DNA from: Corynebacterium mucifaciens
GTDB taxonomy: Bacteria > Actinomycetota > Actinomycetes > Mycobacteriales > Mycobacteriaceae
Assembly: GCF_012396315.1 (NCBI RefSeq)
Contig: NZ_JAAXPF010000008.1
Span: forward strand, 1-64,000
Reading direction: 5' to 3'
DNA length: 64,000 bases
Each line of letters opens with the position of its first letter. Within the stretch, counting starts at the first letter, position 1. The notes under the pieces are model-generated. The model worked only from the letters and a program-made list of their open reading frames with translations. It was not told where the DNA came from and searched no databases. This document shows, in pieces, positions 1-9,078 of this stretch. Position numbers and translations under genes: made by a program.

Positions 1-167
1 CCTGTGCGTCCGCGGCGTTTGGCGGCAACCCAATTGCCGACCGTGTGCACTGACGGGCGGCGACTGCAGACGCTTTCAACCCAACTGCACACTTCCCGGG
101 CAGATGAGCCGGCTAAAAACCTCTCGACCGCACCATCACGGATATCAGATGGAAATGCTGCGGGCAT
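1..167 (-). CDS. HTH mobile-element-associated protein, 5' part, cut by window edge
   Basis: This is the N-terminal 55 or so residues of a protein whose gene runs off the left edge. The same protein family is encoded by the gene at 28018-28527; the two share the start region (MPAxFPSxIRxGAVERFLAG) and the stretch RRPSVxTVGxWVAAKRRG. The chosen start is the ATG at 165-167, preceded on the minus strand by a GAAAGG ribosome binding site, the same arrangement as in the second copy. The predicted fold is helix-turn-helix, and I infer from the duplication that it belongs to a transposase or other mobile element. No catalytic domain is visible. Exact function is unknown. Confidence 0.55.
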   Translation of the reverse strand, partial: MPAAFPSDIRDGAVERFLAGSSAREVCSWVESVCSRRPSVHTVGNWVAAKRRGRT

Positions 168-215
168 CGGAATACCTTTCAGCCCCCACCACTCCAACTT
201 TTTGTCCGCGCTCCC

Positions 216-236
216 TAGCTGGGTCCTTCTAGCTGG
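216..236. repeat. Dispersed TAGCTGG-type repeat unit
   Basis: The unit has two TAGCTGG arms in direct orientation separated by GTCCTTC. Related units occur at 4855-4915, 28588-28608 and 43406-43470. Here it lies just upstream of the partial HTH gene, in the same relative place as the unit at 28588-28608. Function unknown. Confidence 0.5.
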
Positions 237-341
237 ATCTGGAGGCGGCCGCAGTGGGGGCACGAGGCGTTCCCGCAACGTTTTCTTGCAGACAACGCGC
301 AGTTAACCGAGCGTTCATGCCATGGTTCTACGGTTCGCTAC

Positions 342-1295
342 ATGCGTTCAACAATCCCGGCCGTCTCCGTGGAGCCGGAGGTCTCCAAGGAGTACGCGGC
401 GAACCGTGGGAAGGGGAGCCGGAAGATTGACTGGCGCCAGGTGGGCCTGGCTGCCCTGTTGATCGGGCCGAACCTGCTGCTGCTGATCATGTTCACCTAC
501 CGCCCGTTGGTGGACAACATCCGCATCTCGTTCTACAACTGGAACATTTCCTCCCCGACGATGACGTGGGTGGGTCTGCAGAACTACATCGACTGGTTCC
601 GCGCGCCCGAGACGTCAACCATCGTCTGGAACACCATCATCTTCACGTTCTTCGCCGTGGCGGGGTCGATGGTGATCGGACTCGCACTGGCGGTGCTGCT
701 GGACCAGAAGCTGTTCGGTCGGGCCGCGGTGCGCTCGATGGTCTTCGCCCCCTACGTCATCGCCGGCGCGGCCATCGGCGTGGCCTTTCAGTTCGTGTTC
801 GATCCCCGGTACGGGCTGATCCAGTACTTCCTTAACCTCGTGAACATTCCGGTGCCGAACTTCTACCAGAATTCCGGCTGGGCGCTGTTCATGATCACGG
901 TGACGTACATCTGGAAAAACGTCGGCTACGTCTTCGTCATCTACCTCGCCGCCCTGCAGGGGCGTCGGCACGACTTGGACGAGGCCGCGGAGATCGACGG
1001 CACGTCGAGCGCGCGCCACTTTTTCCGGGTCGTGTTGCCGCAGCTGCGCGGCACGACGTTCTTCCTACTCATCACGGTGCTGCTGAGTTCGTTCCAGGTC
1101 TTTGACGTTATCAACGCAATGACAAGGGGCGGCCCGTTCACCTACGGCACCACGACGATGGTGTTCCAGGTGTACACCGAGACGTTCGTGAACGGCCGTG
1201 CCGGTTATGGCGCTGCGGTGGCCACCGTCATGTTCCTCGTTGTTCTGATCATCACCGTGCTCCAGATCAAGCTGCAGGAAAGGCTGGACAAGTAG
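342..1295 (+). CDS. ugpA: ABC transporter permease UgpA (glycerol-3-phosphate type)
   Basis: This is the first of two inner-membrane permeases of a carbohydrate-type (CUT1) importer, likely for sn-glycerol-3-phosphate or glycerophosphodiesters. The 317-residue protein has about six membrane segments. The cytoplasmic EAA loop that docks on the ATPase is visible as EAAEIDG at residues 214-220. It heads the ordered set permease-permease-binding protein-ATPase, which is the ugpAEBC order known from C. glutamicum. The next gene starts immediately after its stop. No clear ribosome binding site precedes the ATG, so a leaderless or slightly different start is possible. The substrate is inferred from gene order and family similarity, not proven by sequence. 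A glycerol kinase gene at 38657 in the same window fits use of such substrates. Confidence 0.85.
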   Translation: MRSTIPAVSVEPEVSKEYAANRGKGSRKIDWRQVGLAALLIGPNLLLLIMFTYRPLVDNIRISFYNWNISSPTMTWVGLQNYIDWFRAPETSTIVWNTIIFTFFAVAGSMVIGLALAVLLDQKLFGRAAVRSMVFAPYVIAGAAIGVAFQFVFDPRYGLIQYFLNLVNIPVPNFYQNSGWALFMITVTYIWKNVGYVFVIYLAALQGRRHDLDEAAEIDGTSSARHFFRVVLPQLRGTTFFLLITVLLSSFQVFDVINAMTRGGPFTYGTTTMVFQVYTETFVNGRAGYGAAVATVMFLVVLIITVLQIKLQERLDK

Positions 1296-2282
1296 ATGTC
1301 GACCAAATTCTCGGCTGAGCCGGGTGCGAGCGGCAAGCAGCGTCCCGCACCGGTCGTGCGCGGCGAGGACACCCTCCCGCCGGTTCCGGGGAGCCAAGCA
1401 GACGGTGACCCAGTGATCACCGAGGCGCAGCGCAAGCGCACCGGCGCACCCGCGGAGACCAGTTCCCGGGGGATGAAGATCCTCGGCTACATCGCTTTGG
1501 TGCTCACCGTGCTGATGATCCTGGTCCCGCTGTATTTCATCGTCATCACGTCGTTCAAGACCTACCAGGATGTGTATTCGGACCCGATCACGTTCTGGCC
1601 GGATCCGCTGGTGCCGGAGAATTACGCGCGCGTGTGGGAGACCTCAGGCTTCCCGCAATACCTGCGCAACTCCATCGGCATCACGCTCATCCTCACCGTA
1701 GTCAAGGTGGTCCTCGGCGTGTTGTCGGCGTACGCCTTCGCGTTCCTCCGTTTCCCGGGGCGCAACCTGCTGTTCCTGGTCGTCATCGCCGCGTTGATGG
1801 TGCCCAACCAGATCACCATCATTTCCAACTACGCACTCGCCGCGTCCCTTGGATGGCGCGACACCTGGACCGGCGTGATCGTGCCCTTGGCGGGAGTGGC
1901 GTTCGGTTGCTTCCTCATGCGCAACCACTTCCAGTCGCTGCCGTCCGAGATCATGGAGGCGGCGGAAATGGACGGCGCCGGCTTCTTCACACGGCTGTTC
2001 AAGGTGGTCCTGCCGATGTCGTGGCCCACCCTCTCAGCATTCCTGCTCATCACCGTTGTGAACGAATGGAATGAATACCTCTGGCCGTTCCTCATCACCG
2101 ATACGCCCGCGGCGGCGACGCTGCCGGTGGGCCTGACGCGCCTGCAGGATGCCGAGGGCCTGACCAACTGGGCGCCGGTGATGGCAGGAACAGTCCTGAC
2201 CACGCTGCCCATGATCATCGTGTTCATTCTGCTGCAAAAACAGATGATCAAGGGCTTGACCGCGGGCGCCGTCAAGGGCTAG
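1296..2282 (+). CDS. ugpE: ABC transporter permease UgpE
   Basis: Second permease of the ugp importer, 328 residues if the ATG directly after the ugpA stop is used. The EAA loop is EAAEMDGAG at residues 221-229. About six membrane helices follow a polar stretch of about 58 residues rich in Pro, Gly and charged residues. That tail is longer than usual for the family, so an internal start (for example the GTG at 1413 or the ATG at 1473) is possible. It would form a heterodimer with UgpA and receive substrate from the lipoprotein UgpB. Confidence 0.85.
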   Translation: MSTKFSAEPGASGKQRPAPVVRGEDTLPPVPGSQADGDPVITEAQRKRTGAPAETSSRGMKILGYIALVLTVLMILVPLYFIVITSFKTYQDVYSDPITFWPDPLVPENYARVWETSGFPQYLRNSIGITLILTVVKVVLGVLSAYAFAFLRFPGRNLLFLVVIAALMVPNQITIISNYALAASLGWRDTWTGVIVPLAGVAFGCFLMRNHFQSLPSEIMEAAEMDGAGFFTRLFKVVLPMSWPTLSAFLLITVVNEWNEYLWPFLITDTPAAATLPVGLTRLQDAEGLTNWAPVMAGTVLTTLPMIIVFILLQKQMIKGLTAGAVKG

Positions 2283-2326
2283 CCCAGCCACCTACCTCTC
2301 ACGCAAACTCAAGAATGGAGAACCCC

Positions 2327-3652
2327 ATGTCCAACCCCTCTGTAACCAAGCGCCTCGGCACCGCAGCCCTGGCCGCGCTGACCGCCGTTTCTCTCACCGC
2401 CTGCGCAGGCGGCTCCACCAGCGACGACGGCAACTCCGACGGCGGCAACGCAGCCGGCGACGAGAACAAGATCGTTTTCTGGTCCAACCACCCGGGCAAC
2501 TCCCGCGACCTTGAGATGGAGCTCATCGAGGCGTTTGAGAAGGAAAACCCGGACCTGAACGTCGAGCTCGTGGACGGCGGCGCCAACTACGAAGAGCTGG
2601 CGCAGAAGTTCAACGCCGCGCTCGCAGGCTCCGACCTGCCCGATGTCATCGTGGCCTCCGACGTGACGTGGTTCAACTTCGCGCTGAACGACGCCACGAC
2701 GCCGCTGGACGACCTGTGGGAGTCCGAGAACATCAACGCGGACTCCTACGTGGACACCCTGCGCGACGACTACGAGTACAACGGCAAGCACTTCGGCGTG
2801 CCGTACTCCCGCTCCACCAACCTGATGTACTGGAACACCGACGACCTGGCGGCCGCAGGCTTGCCCACGGACCGCGGCCCGGAGACGTGGCAGGAGTTCG
2901 ACGAGTGGGCGGGCAAGCTGAAGGAGACCACCGGCCACCCGGCGCTGACCATCCCGGACGGCTCTAGCTACCTCGACTGGTACTTCCAGGGCATGGTGTG
3001 GGCGTTCGGTGGCGCGTACTCCCAGGAGTGGGAGCCGACGTTCAGCGACCCGAAGACCATCGAGGCCGCGAAGTTCCTCCAGGATCAGGTAAAGAAGGGC
3101 CACATTGAGATCAGCACCGACCCGACCGTTGCGTTCGGCAACGGTAACGCGTCGTCACTGCTGGAATCGACCGGTTCCCTGGGCGGTCTGAAGGAATCCG
3201 CGACCGTGCCGTTCATCACCACCTACCTGCCGGGCCCCGGCCCGTCCGCAGCGACCGGCGGTGCTGGACTGGCGGTGCCGAACGGTATCTCGGACACCCG
3301 CAAGAAGAACGCCGTGAAGTTCATCGACTTCATCACCAACACGGAGAACACCATCAAGTTCTCGCAGCAGACCGGGTACATGCCGGTGCGTAAGGACGCG
3401 CTCGAGGACCCCGAGGAGCGCAAGTTCCTCGACGAGAACCCGAACGCCGAAACCGCAATCAAGCAGCTCAACGACAACACCAAGCCGCAGGACTACGCCC
3501 GCGTGTTCGTGCCGGGCGGCGGCAAGCGCATCGGCGGCGCGCTGGACCGGATTACCGTCGGCGGCGAGGACGTGGAGAAGGTTTTCGCGGATCTGGATAC
3601 CGAAACGCAGCAGGTCATCGACCGCGACATCGCCCCGAAGCTGGACAAGTAG
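2327..3652 (+). CDS. ugpB: ABC transporter substrate-binding lipoprotein UgpB
   Basis: Extracytoplasmic solute-binding protein of the ugp importer. The N-terminus MSNPSVTKRLG leads into a hydrophobic signal segment ending in the lipobox LTAC, followed by a Gly/Ser/Asp-rich linker, as in a membrane-anchored lipoprotein. The mature part has the features of family-1 solute-binding proteins. I chose the ATG at 2327 because GGAG lies 6 nt before it; an ATG at 2315 in the same frame overlaps that ribosome binding site. It sits 44 nt after ugpE and 32 nt before ugpC. The ligand is inferred from the operon context. Confidence 0.85.
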   Translation: MSNPSVTKRLGTAALAALTAVSLTACAGGSTSDDGNSDGGNAAGDENKIVFWSNHPGNSRDLEMELIEAFEKENPDLNVELVDGGANYEELAQKFNAALAGSDLPDVIVASDVTWFNFALNDATTPLDDLWESENINADSYVDTLRDDYEYNGKHFGVPYSRSTNLMYWNTDDLAAAGLPTDRGPETWQEFDEWAGKLKETTGHPALTIPDGSSYLDWYFQGMVWAFGGAYSQEWEPTFSDPKTIEAAKFLQDQVKKGHIEISTDPTVAFGNGNASSLLESTGSLGGLKESATVPFITTYLPGPGPSAATGGAGLAVPNGISDTRKKNAVKFIDFITNTENTIKFSQQTGYMPVRKDALEDPEERKFLDENPNAETAIKQLNDNTKPQDYARVFVPGGGKRIGGALDRITVGGEDVEKVFADLDTETQQVIDRDIAPKLDK

Positions 3653-3684
3653 TTTCACCGGCTGAAGCAGAATAGGAGTCGCAC

Positions 3685-4815
3685 ATGGCAACCGTCGAAT
3701 TCCGGCAGGCGTCCCGCATCTACGATCCGTCCCGTCCACCGGCCGTCAGCCGCATCAGCTTGGACATCGCCGACGGCGAGTTCCTGGTCCTCGTGGGCCC
3801 GTCCGGATGCGGCAAGTCCACCACCCTGCGCATGCTCGCGGGGCTGGAGCCGGTGGACGAAGGCCAGATCTTCATCGACGGCAGGGACGTGACGGAGACG
3901 CGGCCGCGCGACCGCGACGTTGCCATGGTGTTCCAGTCCTACGCCCTCTACCCGAACATGACGGCCCGCCAGAACATGGCCTTCGCGCTGCAAAACGCCA
4001 AGGTGGACAAGACGACCATCAAGGAACGGGTCGACTTCGCGGCGAAGATGCTCGAGCTCGAGGACCTCCTGGACAAGAAGCCCGCTGCGATGTCCGGTGG
4101 ACAGCGTCAGCGCGTCGCAATGGGGCGCGCGATCGTGCGAGAACCCAAGGTGTTCTTGATGGATGAGCCGCTATCCAACTTGGACGCCAAACTGCGCGTG
4201 TCCACCCGCGCGCAGATCCTGCAGCTGCAACGCAGGCTTGGCACAACCACGCTCTACGTCACGCACGACCAAACCGAGGCGATGACCATGGGCGACCGCG
4301 TGTGCGTGCTGAAGAAGGGCATTCTCCAGCAGGTGGACACCCCGGCCAATCTGTACGACAACCCGGGCAACACCTTTGTGGCCTCCTTCATCGGCTCCCC
4401 CTCGATGACGCTGATTGAGAATGTGCCGTTTATCGACGGTCACGTCGTCGGCGGCAAAGGCCACGCCATGGACTACTACATTCCACGCGACCTGGCCGCG
4501 AAGGTGCAGTCTGAGCGCGTCATCGTCGGCGTGCGCCCGGAGAATTGGGAAATCGTCGGCGTGAACCAGCCCGGCGAGCACTACGGCCTGCCCGTGGAGG
4601 TAGACATCGTGGAGCACCTCGGCTCCGACCTGTACGTCTACGGGCACCGCAAAGAACGCGCCGACGACGTCATCGCTGTGCGCGGCGACCGCATCACGGT
4701 GAAGGTCCCACGCGGCATCAACGTGGACCACGGAGACACCATCTACCTGCGGCCCATGGAAGGCGGCGTCGTCTTCTTCGACCCGGACACCGAGATCAAC
4801 TACGACTACCTGTAG
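3685..4815 (+). CDS. ugpC: ABC transporter ATP-binding protein UgpC
   Basis: ATPase that powers the UgpAE permease pair. The Walker A motif is GPSGCGKS at residues 38-45, the Q-loop is VFQSYALYP near residue 82, the signature SGGQ is at 137-140, Walker B ends in MDEP at 159-162, and the H-loop is VTHDQ. A C-terminal OB/TOBE-type domain of about 140 residues (from SPSMTLIEN onward) is typical of MalK/UgpC-type ATPases, which can dimerise and sometimes serve multiple importers. Length (376 aa) is normal. A short hairpin with GGGGG/CCCCC arms at about 4820-4838 and a longer inverted repeat follow the stop. Confidence 0.88.
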   Translation: MATVEFRQASRIYDPSRPPAVSRISLDIADGEFLVLVGPSGCGKSTTLRMLAGLEPVDEGQIFIDGRDVTETRPRDRDVAMVFQSYALYPNMTARQNMAFALQNAKVDKTTIKERVDFAAKMLELEDLLDKKPAAMSGGQRQRVAMGRAIVREPKVFLMDEPLSNLDAKLRVSTRAQILQLQRRLGTTTLYVTHDQTEAMTMGDRVCVLKKGILQQVDTPANLYDNPGNTFVASFIGSPSMTLIENVPFIDGHVVGGKGHAMDYYIPRDLAAKVQSERVIVGVRPENWEIVGVNQPGEHYGLPVEVDIVEHLGSDLYVYGHRKERADDVIAVRGDRITVKVPRGINVDHGDTIYLRPMEGGVVFFDPDTEINYDYL

Positions 4816-4854
4816 CGGCTGGGGGTTCGTACGACCCCCGCGATAACCTCAAAC

Positions 4855-4915
4855 CCAGCTAGTAAGACCCAGCTAATCGCTTCTTTTCGGCGAATAGCTG
4901 GGTCTTACTAGCTGG
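4855..4915. repeat. Large inverted repeat of the TAGCTGG family after ugpC
   Basis: Left arm 4855-4880 and right arm 4890-4915 match at 25 of 26 positions around a 9-nt loop rich in T, so the transcript would fold into a 26-bp stem. The arms contain AGACCCAGCTA and TAGCTGGGTCT. It could act as a bidirectional transcription terminator or be a MITE-like element. A related palindrome lies at 43406-43470. Confidence 0.7.
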
Positions 4916-5079
4916 ATCCTTGTAGGCGTGCGGCCTCCCCGTCTGCCGCCGGCCAAATGGTGGTGCCAAACAATACTTTCTTCAAAAGTGACACAGCACA
5001 CATGAGAATGGCCTAGATTCTGATGTTGTTGGATACCTGTCCGACAATCCCCAGCGCAAACCACTAAAAGGAGGGCAAC

Positions 5080-6633
5080 GTGGACGGTGTTATCGAGACG
5101 CTCAACAGCGTTATCTGGTCGAACTGGCTCGTGTACCTGTGCCTCGGCGCCGGTGCGTATTTCACCCTGGTCACCCTGTTCCTGCAGATCCGCTGCATCC
5201 CGGACATGATCACCCAACTGAAGTCCGGGGAAAGCTCGGAGCAGGGCATTTCGTCGTTCCAGTCCTTGATGATGTCCTTGGCTGGGCGCGTCGGCGTGGG
5301 CAACATCGCCGGTGTGTCCACCGCCATCGCGTTCGGCGGCCCGGGCGCGGTGTTCTGGATGTGGCTCGTGGCGCTGCTCGGTTCTGCCACCTCGTTCATC
5401 GAGTGCTGCCTCGCACAGATTTACAAGGAGACGGACCGGGACACCGGCGAGTACCGCGGTGGCCCCGCCTACTACATCGAGAAGACCTACAAGCACACCA
5501 AGGCCGCCCCGTTCATGGTGGTCTACGCGGTCATCTTCGCCGTGTGCATGCTGCTGGCCACCTCGTACTTCCTGCCGGGCATCCAGGCCAACGGCGTGGC
5601 TGCGGCCGTCGATAATGCATGGGGCATCAACATCTGGGTCTCCGCGACGATCATGACCGTGCTGCTCGCGTTCATCATCATCGGCGGCGTGAAGCGCATC
5701 GCGAACTTCGCGTCCATGGTGGTGCCGTTCATGGCCGGCATCTACATCATCATCGCGATCGTGGTGCTGTTCGCCAACGCTTCGCAGATCCCGGAGGTCT
5801 TCGGCACCATCGTCCGCGCCGCCTTTGACAAGGAAGCCGCATTCTCCGGCATGCTCGGCGCCGCCATCATGTGGGGCGTCAAGCGCGGCATCTACTCCAA
5901 CGAGGCCGGCCAGGGCACCGGACCGCAGTCCGCGGCGGCCGCCGAGGTCTCCCACCCGGCCAAGCAGGGCTTCGTCCAAGCGTTCGCCGTCTACATTGAC
6001 ACCCTGTTCGTCTGCTCCGCCACCGCCTTCATGATCATCTCCACCGACATGTACAAGGTGTTCGAAGGCCAGTCCGAAGACGGTGCGGTGGTCTACGACG
6101 GCTCGCTTCCCGACGGCATTCCTGTCGGTCCCGGCTACGTCCAAGAAGGCCTGAACTCCTTCTCCGCCGGTCTGGGACCATCGTTCATTGCCCTGGCAAT
6201 TATGTTCTTCGCCTTCACCACCGTGCTGGCGTATTACTACATGGCAGAGACCAACTTCGCCTACCTGAACCGCTGGGTGAAGAGCGAAGGCGCACGTAAG
6301 GCCATCATCTGGCTGCTGCGTGCTCTGATTCTCGTGGCCGTCTTCGTCGGCGCGACCACTACCCCGGGCACCGCCTGGGCGCTCGGCGACATCGGCGTCG
6401 GCGCAACCGCGTGGCTGAACATCGTGGCCATCCTCTTCCTGCAGGTGCCGGCGCTGAAGTGCCTGTGGGACTACCGTCGCCAGAAGAAGGCCGGAGTGGA
6501 CCCGCAGTTCGACCCCGAAGCGCTGGGTATCCGCAACGCCGACTTCTGGGTCGAGCGTAAGAACGGCATGATCGAGGAGGGCACCTGGCCGGGCGTTGAG
6601 GGCAAGGGTGTCACCACGACCCGCAAGATCTAG
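5080..6633 (+). CDS. agcS: Alanine/glycine:cation symporter family protein
   Basis: Integral membrane protein of 517 residues of the AGCS family (AlsT/AgcS), which imports alanine or glycine with sodium or protons. About ten to eleven hydrophobic segments are visible. Family motifs include the GRVGVGNIAGVS loop near residue 68 and the NEAGQGTGPQ loop near residue 275. The GTG start at 5080 is fixed by a strong AAAAGGAGG ribosome binding site 6-7 nt upstream. It is monocistronic, separated from ugpC by the large inverted repeat. Substrate preference between alanine, glycine and serine cannot be decided from sequence. Confidence 0.88.
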   Translation: MDGVIETLNSVIWSNWLVYLCLGAGAYFTLVTLFLQIRCIPDMITQLKSGESSEQGISSFQSLMMSLAGRVGVGNIAGVSTAIAFGGPGAVFWMWLVALLGSATSFIECCLAQIYKETDRDTGEYRGGPAYYIEKTYKHTKAAPFMVVYAVIFAVCMLLATSYFLPGIQANGVAAAVDNAWGINIWVSATIMTVLLAFIIIGGVKRIANFASMVVPFMAGIYIIIAIVVLFANASQIPEVFGTIVRAAFDKEAAFSGMLGAAIMWGVKRGIYSNEAGQGTGPQSAAAAEVSHPAKQGFVQAFAVYIDTLFVCSATAFMIISTDMYKVFEGQSEDGAVVYDGSLPDGIPVGPGYVQEGLNSFSAGLGPSFIALAIMFFAFTTVLAYYYMAETNFAYLNRWVKSEGARKAIIWLLRALILVAVFVGATTTPGTAWALGDIGVGATAWLNIVAILFLQVPALKCLWDYRRQKKAGVDPQFDPEALGIRNADFWVERKNGMIEEGTWPGVEGKGVTTTRKI

Positions 6634-6683
6634 CCGTAATCAAACCGGCTGCCTACTGCCGCCGTAATCAAACCGGCTACCTA
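6633..6683. repeat. Tandem direct repeat after agcS
   Basis: A 23-bp unit beginning GCCGTAATCAAACCGGCT occurs at 6633-6655 and 6661-6683 with one mismatch, giving a 28-bp period. It immediately follows the agcS stop codon and precedes the mobile-element remnants. It may be a duplicated junction or part of a terminator. Confidence 0.7.
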
Positions 6684-6782
6684 GGCCTGACCCCCGTTTA
6701 GTGGACACGCTGGAACTGGTCCAGACCGGACCGGAGAAAGCAGAGACACTATCAGCGGACGGCGGTGGATGCCGGAGTAGGC
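6684..6782. mobile_element. Possible IS3-type end remnant
   Basis: The stretch begins near CCTGACCCCCGTTTAGTGGA, which resembles terminal sequence of IS3-family elements. No transposase is left. It abuts the left end of the IS6-family copy, so the IS6 insertion or a later recombination probably deleted the rest. Confidence 0.3.
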
Positions 6783-7627
6783 GGTGCTGTTGCAAAGTTG
6801 GGGGGAGAGCCGCAAAAACTCAGTTTCTCATTCCCTGATGGCCGCTGCGTGTGGGCGTTCTCAGGCCGTCTCGAAGACCCGGTTGACGATCACCGCGTCC
6901 GGGTTCGGTTGCCCGTAGGCAAACATCGTGCCTTGCCCTTTCCGCAATGAGTGCATCGCCTCCATCCCTTTCAACGTCCGATATGCAGATGTCCGGTTCT
7001 TAAACGCGCCTTTCGGCCCGAGGATCCGCTTCAGCCGACCATGGTCGCCTTCCAGGATGTTGTTGAGGTATTTCACCTGCCGGTGTTCCACTGTTGGCGG
7101 GCAGATTCCCTCTGACTTCAACTCGGCGATTGCCCTGGCTAGTGAGGGTGCTTTATCGGTGTTGATCACTCTGGGATACCCGGCTGACGCATTGGATCTG
7201 AGGGCCTTGGCCAGGAAACGCTTCGCTGCGGCCACGTTCCGCTTCGGAGAGAGGTAAAAGTCCAGGGTCTGGCCACCGGCGGTGATCGCCCGATAGAGAT
7301 AACACCACTTTCCCCCGACCCGGATATAGGTCTCATCCACCCGCCAGGAACTGGCCTGCCAGTCAGGTACCTGCCGGTACCACCGTGTTTGCTTGTCCCG
7401 CTCAGGGGCGTATTTCTGGACCCAGCGGTGAGAATCGTGGTGTGATCGACCGGCACGCCCCGCTCGGTCATCATTTCCTCCAGATCGCGGTAGCTCACCC
7501 CGTAGCGGCAGTACCACCGCACTGCCCACAGAATGATGTCACGGGGGAAATGACGACCGGAGAAGATACCCATGGCTGTGATTATTTCGCGTCGCTCTTC
7601 CTACTGCCCCAACTTTCTAACAGCACC
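6783..7627 (-). mobile_element. IS6-family insertion sequence, left copy (decayed)
   Basis: The left end begins GGTGCTGTTGCAAAGTTGGG. The right end is the inverted repeat with damage: it reads CTTTCTAACAG where the intact copy at 27021-27864 reads CTTTGCAACAG. Apart from a 2-nt insertion in the transposase gene and a few substitutions, the two copies are nearly identical. Flanking 8-mers (GAGTAGGC and GTCGATGG) do not match, so no target duplication is visible. Confidence 0.9.
6861..7573 (-). pseudogene. IS6-family transposase, frameshifted
   Basis: Same protein as the intact transposase at 27100-27810, but a 2-nt insertion near 7430 splits it. The N-terminal part (MGIFSGRHFPRD through DHTTI) and the C-terminal part with the DDE residues lie in different frames. 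The DDE core residues (VDETY, NTDKAPS, LEGDHGR) are still encoded, but no full-length product is expected. It could be mobilised only by the intact copy, and its damaged right end makes even that doubtful. Confidence 0.9.
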
Positions 7628-7889
7628 GTCGATGGCTCCCCGCACCGCCTCATCGAGGCCGATGCCTTCGAATCCGCCCTGGAACAAGCTGGTCTGGACC
7701 CACTCCGCCTTCGCTCCACTGGCGGGGGTCTGGTCCTGCGGTTCGTAGTACACAAGTCGAGTATCACCGACCACAACCCGAGTAACTCTGGGCACGGTAC
7801 GTAGCTGCTTCGCGAAGATAAGCTCCAACCAATGAGACCAGGTCATCCCCGGTGACGATGACCGGTGCGGGATTTGGTGTGGGGCTCAT
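7628..7889 (-). pseudogene. Hypothetical gene fragment truncated by the IS
   Basis: Two overlapping minus-strand frames look partly coding. One starts at an ATG at 7887-7889 (MSPTPNPAPVIVTGDD) and the other covers residues such as VPRVTRVVVGDTRLVYYEP up to the IS right end. The reading frame of the second runs into the IS inverted repeat and stops at 7601. I read this as a small gene that lost its 3' end and gained a frameshift. I do not recognise the family. Confidence 0.3.
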
Positions 7890-8226
7890 TTCGCATCCTG
7901 ATGGCTATGGCCGGTTCACCCGGCAGACAAGCGGGCCACGATGTACCGTCTCTGCCCACTCAGAGGACATCCGCCACGCCGTCTAGAGCGGCCGCCACCA
8001 AGGGAACATCCCCGTCACGGGCAGCCACCACCGGTGGGATGCTCCTGACTCGTCCGCGACGTCGTCCGCCAGGGATGGAACGACCACGCCTACCGACTGG
8101 CCCGACAGGTGCTCACCCAGGACGAGGACTAACTCGTCCTAGGGCAGAAACCAAAGAGGTAAGCACCCAGGGACCTCAACCAGATGGTGGAGGAGCCCGG
8201 GGTGCTGAGGTTGCGGTTGGTGGGTC
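7890..8226. other. Non-genic stretch with a possible short coding remnant
   Basis: No complete gene is supported. A plus-strand tail reading WNDHAYRLARQVLTQDED ends at a stop near 8134 and looks like the C-terminus of a lost gene, but nothing upstream continues it convincingly. Confidence 0.3.
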
Positions 8227-8835
8227 TTACTCTGCCGGGGCGATCTCGCTTTCGGTGACCCACTTGTGATTGGTCATGGTCATCCCGTCGACGGTGAGAT
8301 CAACCATGTAGACCGTCTCATCCGTGGAATAGTCGATGGTGGCCTCCACACCCTTCATTCCCGACATGTGCTCGGCATCCAAGACGACCTCGGACCCCTC
8401 CGGCAGGGGGGCCTGGCCCGGATCGACAAACTCCTCGTGGACCACCCACCGGTGGTCGGTGACCGGGTCCCCGCCGTCGGTGGGGGTGTAGCTGACCGAG
8501 TAGGTCGTGGTGTCAAACGCACCGGCGATCGTCGCCTCAGCACCCTCCATGCCCGGCATGTGGTCCGCGGTGAGGACGACCTCGGTGTCCACCGGGTAGG
8601 TGGGATTTTCCTCTGCTGCGATCCCTGCCGGGGGTTGCCCACCATCAGCCGGATGGTCATGGCCCTCTGCACCCATCTGATCGTTCATGCTAGTCTCCTC
8701 GGAGGACTGTGTGGCCGTCTCCGCGGTGGTGGTGGTCGTGGTCTCGGGGGCATCGGATGCAGTGTCGTCCGTGCAGGCGGCCAGGGCCAGGGAGGAGGTC
8801 AGGGCGAGGGCAGCGAGGGCAATGGTGCGCTTCAT
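8227..8835 (-). CDS. DUF1541 (YdhK-type) lipoprotein of the copper region
   Basis: The 202-residue protein has a signal peptide ending in LALAAC (lipobox), a Thr-rich linker and a short Met/His stretch (MNDQMGAEGHDH). Two DUF1541 repeats follow, one around ADHMPGMEGAEATI and one around AEHMSGMKGVEATI. DUF1541 proteins are often found beside copper ATPases in Gram-positive bacteria. The Met and His clusters suggest extracytoplasmic copper binding, which is inference. The ATG at 8833-8835 starts the signal peptide and has an AGAAAG ribosome binding site. It is divergent from the csp gene, and the 370-nt gap holds a CopR-type box at 9079-9098 that could control both. Confidence 0.8.
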   Translation of the reverse strand: MKRTIALAALALTSSLALAACTDDTASDAPETTTTTTAETATQSSEETSMNDQMGAEGHDHPADGGQPPAGIAAEENPTYPVDTEVVLTADHMPGMEGAEATIAGAFDTTTYSVSYTPTDGGDPVTDHRWVVHEEFVDPGQAPLPEGSEVVLDAEHMSGMKGVEATIDYSTDETVYMVDLTVDGMTMTNHKWVTESEIAPAE

Positions 8836-9078
8836 GATAATGCTTTCTAGGTTTCTTGGTTGGTGCAGGAGCTGAGACTCAGCGAGGGATGGTGCTTCGA
8901 GTGCGTCGTGGTTTATCACTCCTCCTCCTCGATAGGTGCCACTGGGTGGAGGCTGTGGGTAGGGCAGCGTCCGGCTCTTGGGAGCCTGTGGCCAACCCAC
9001 TCGGCGTAGCTACGGCCGAGCATTCGCCACGTTACTTAGGGAGTTTCTAGCGGCTGGTAGCCGCTAGGTGGAGGTTGG

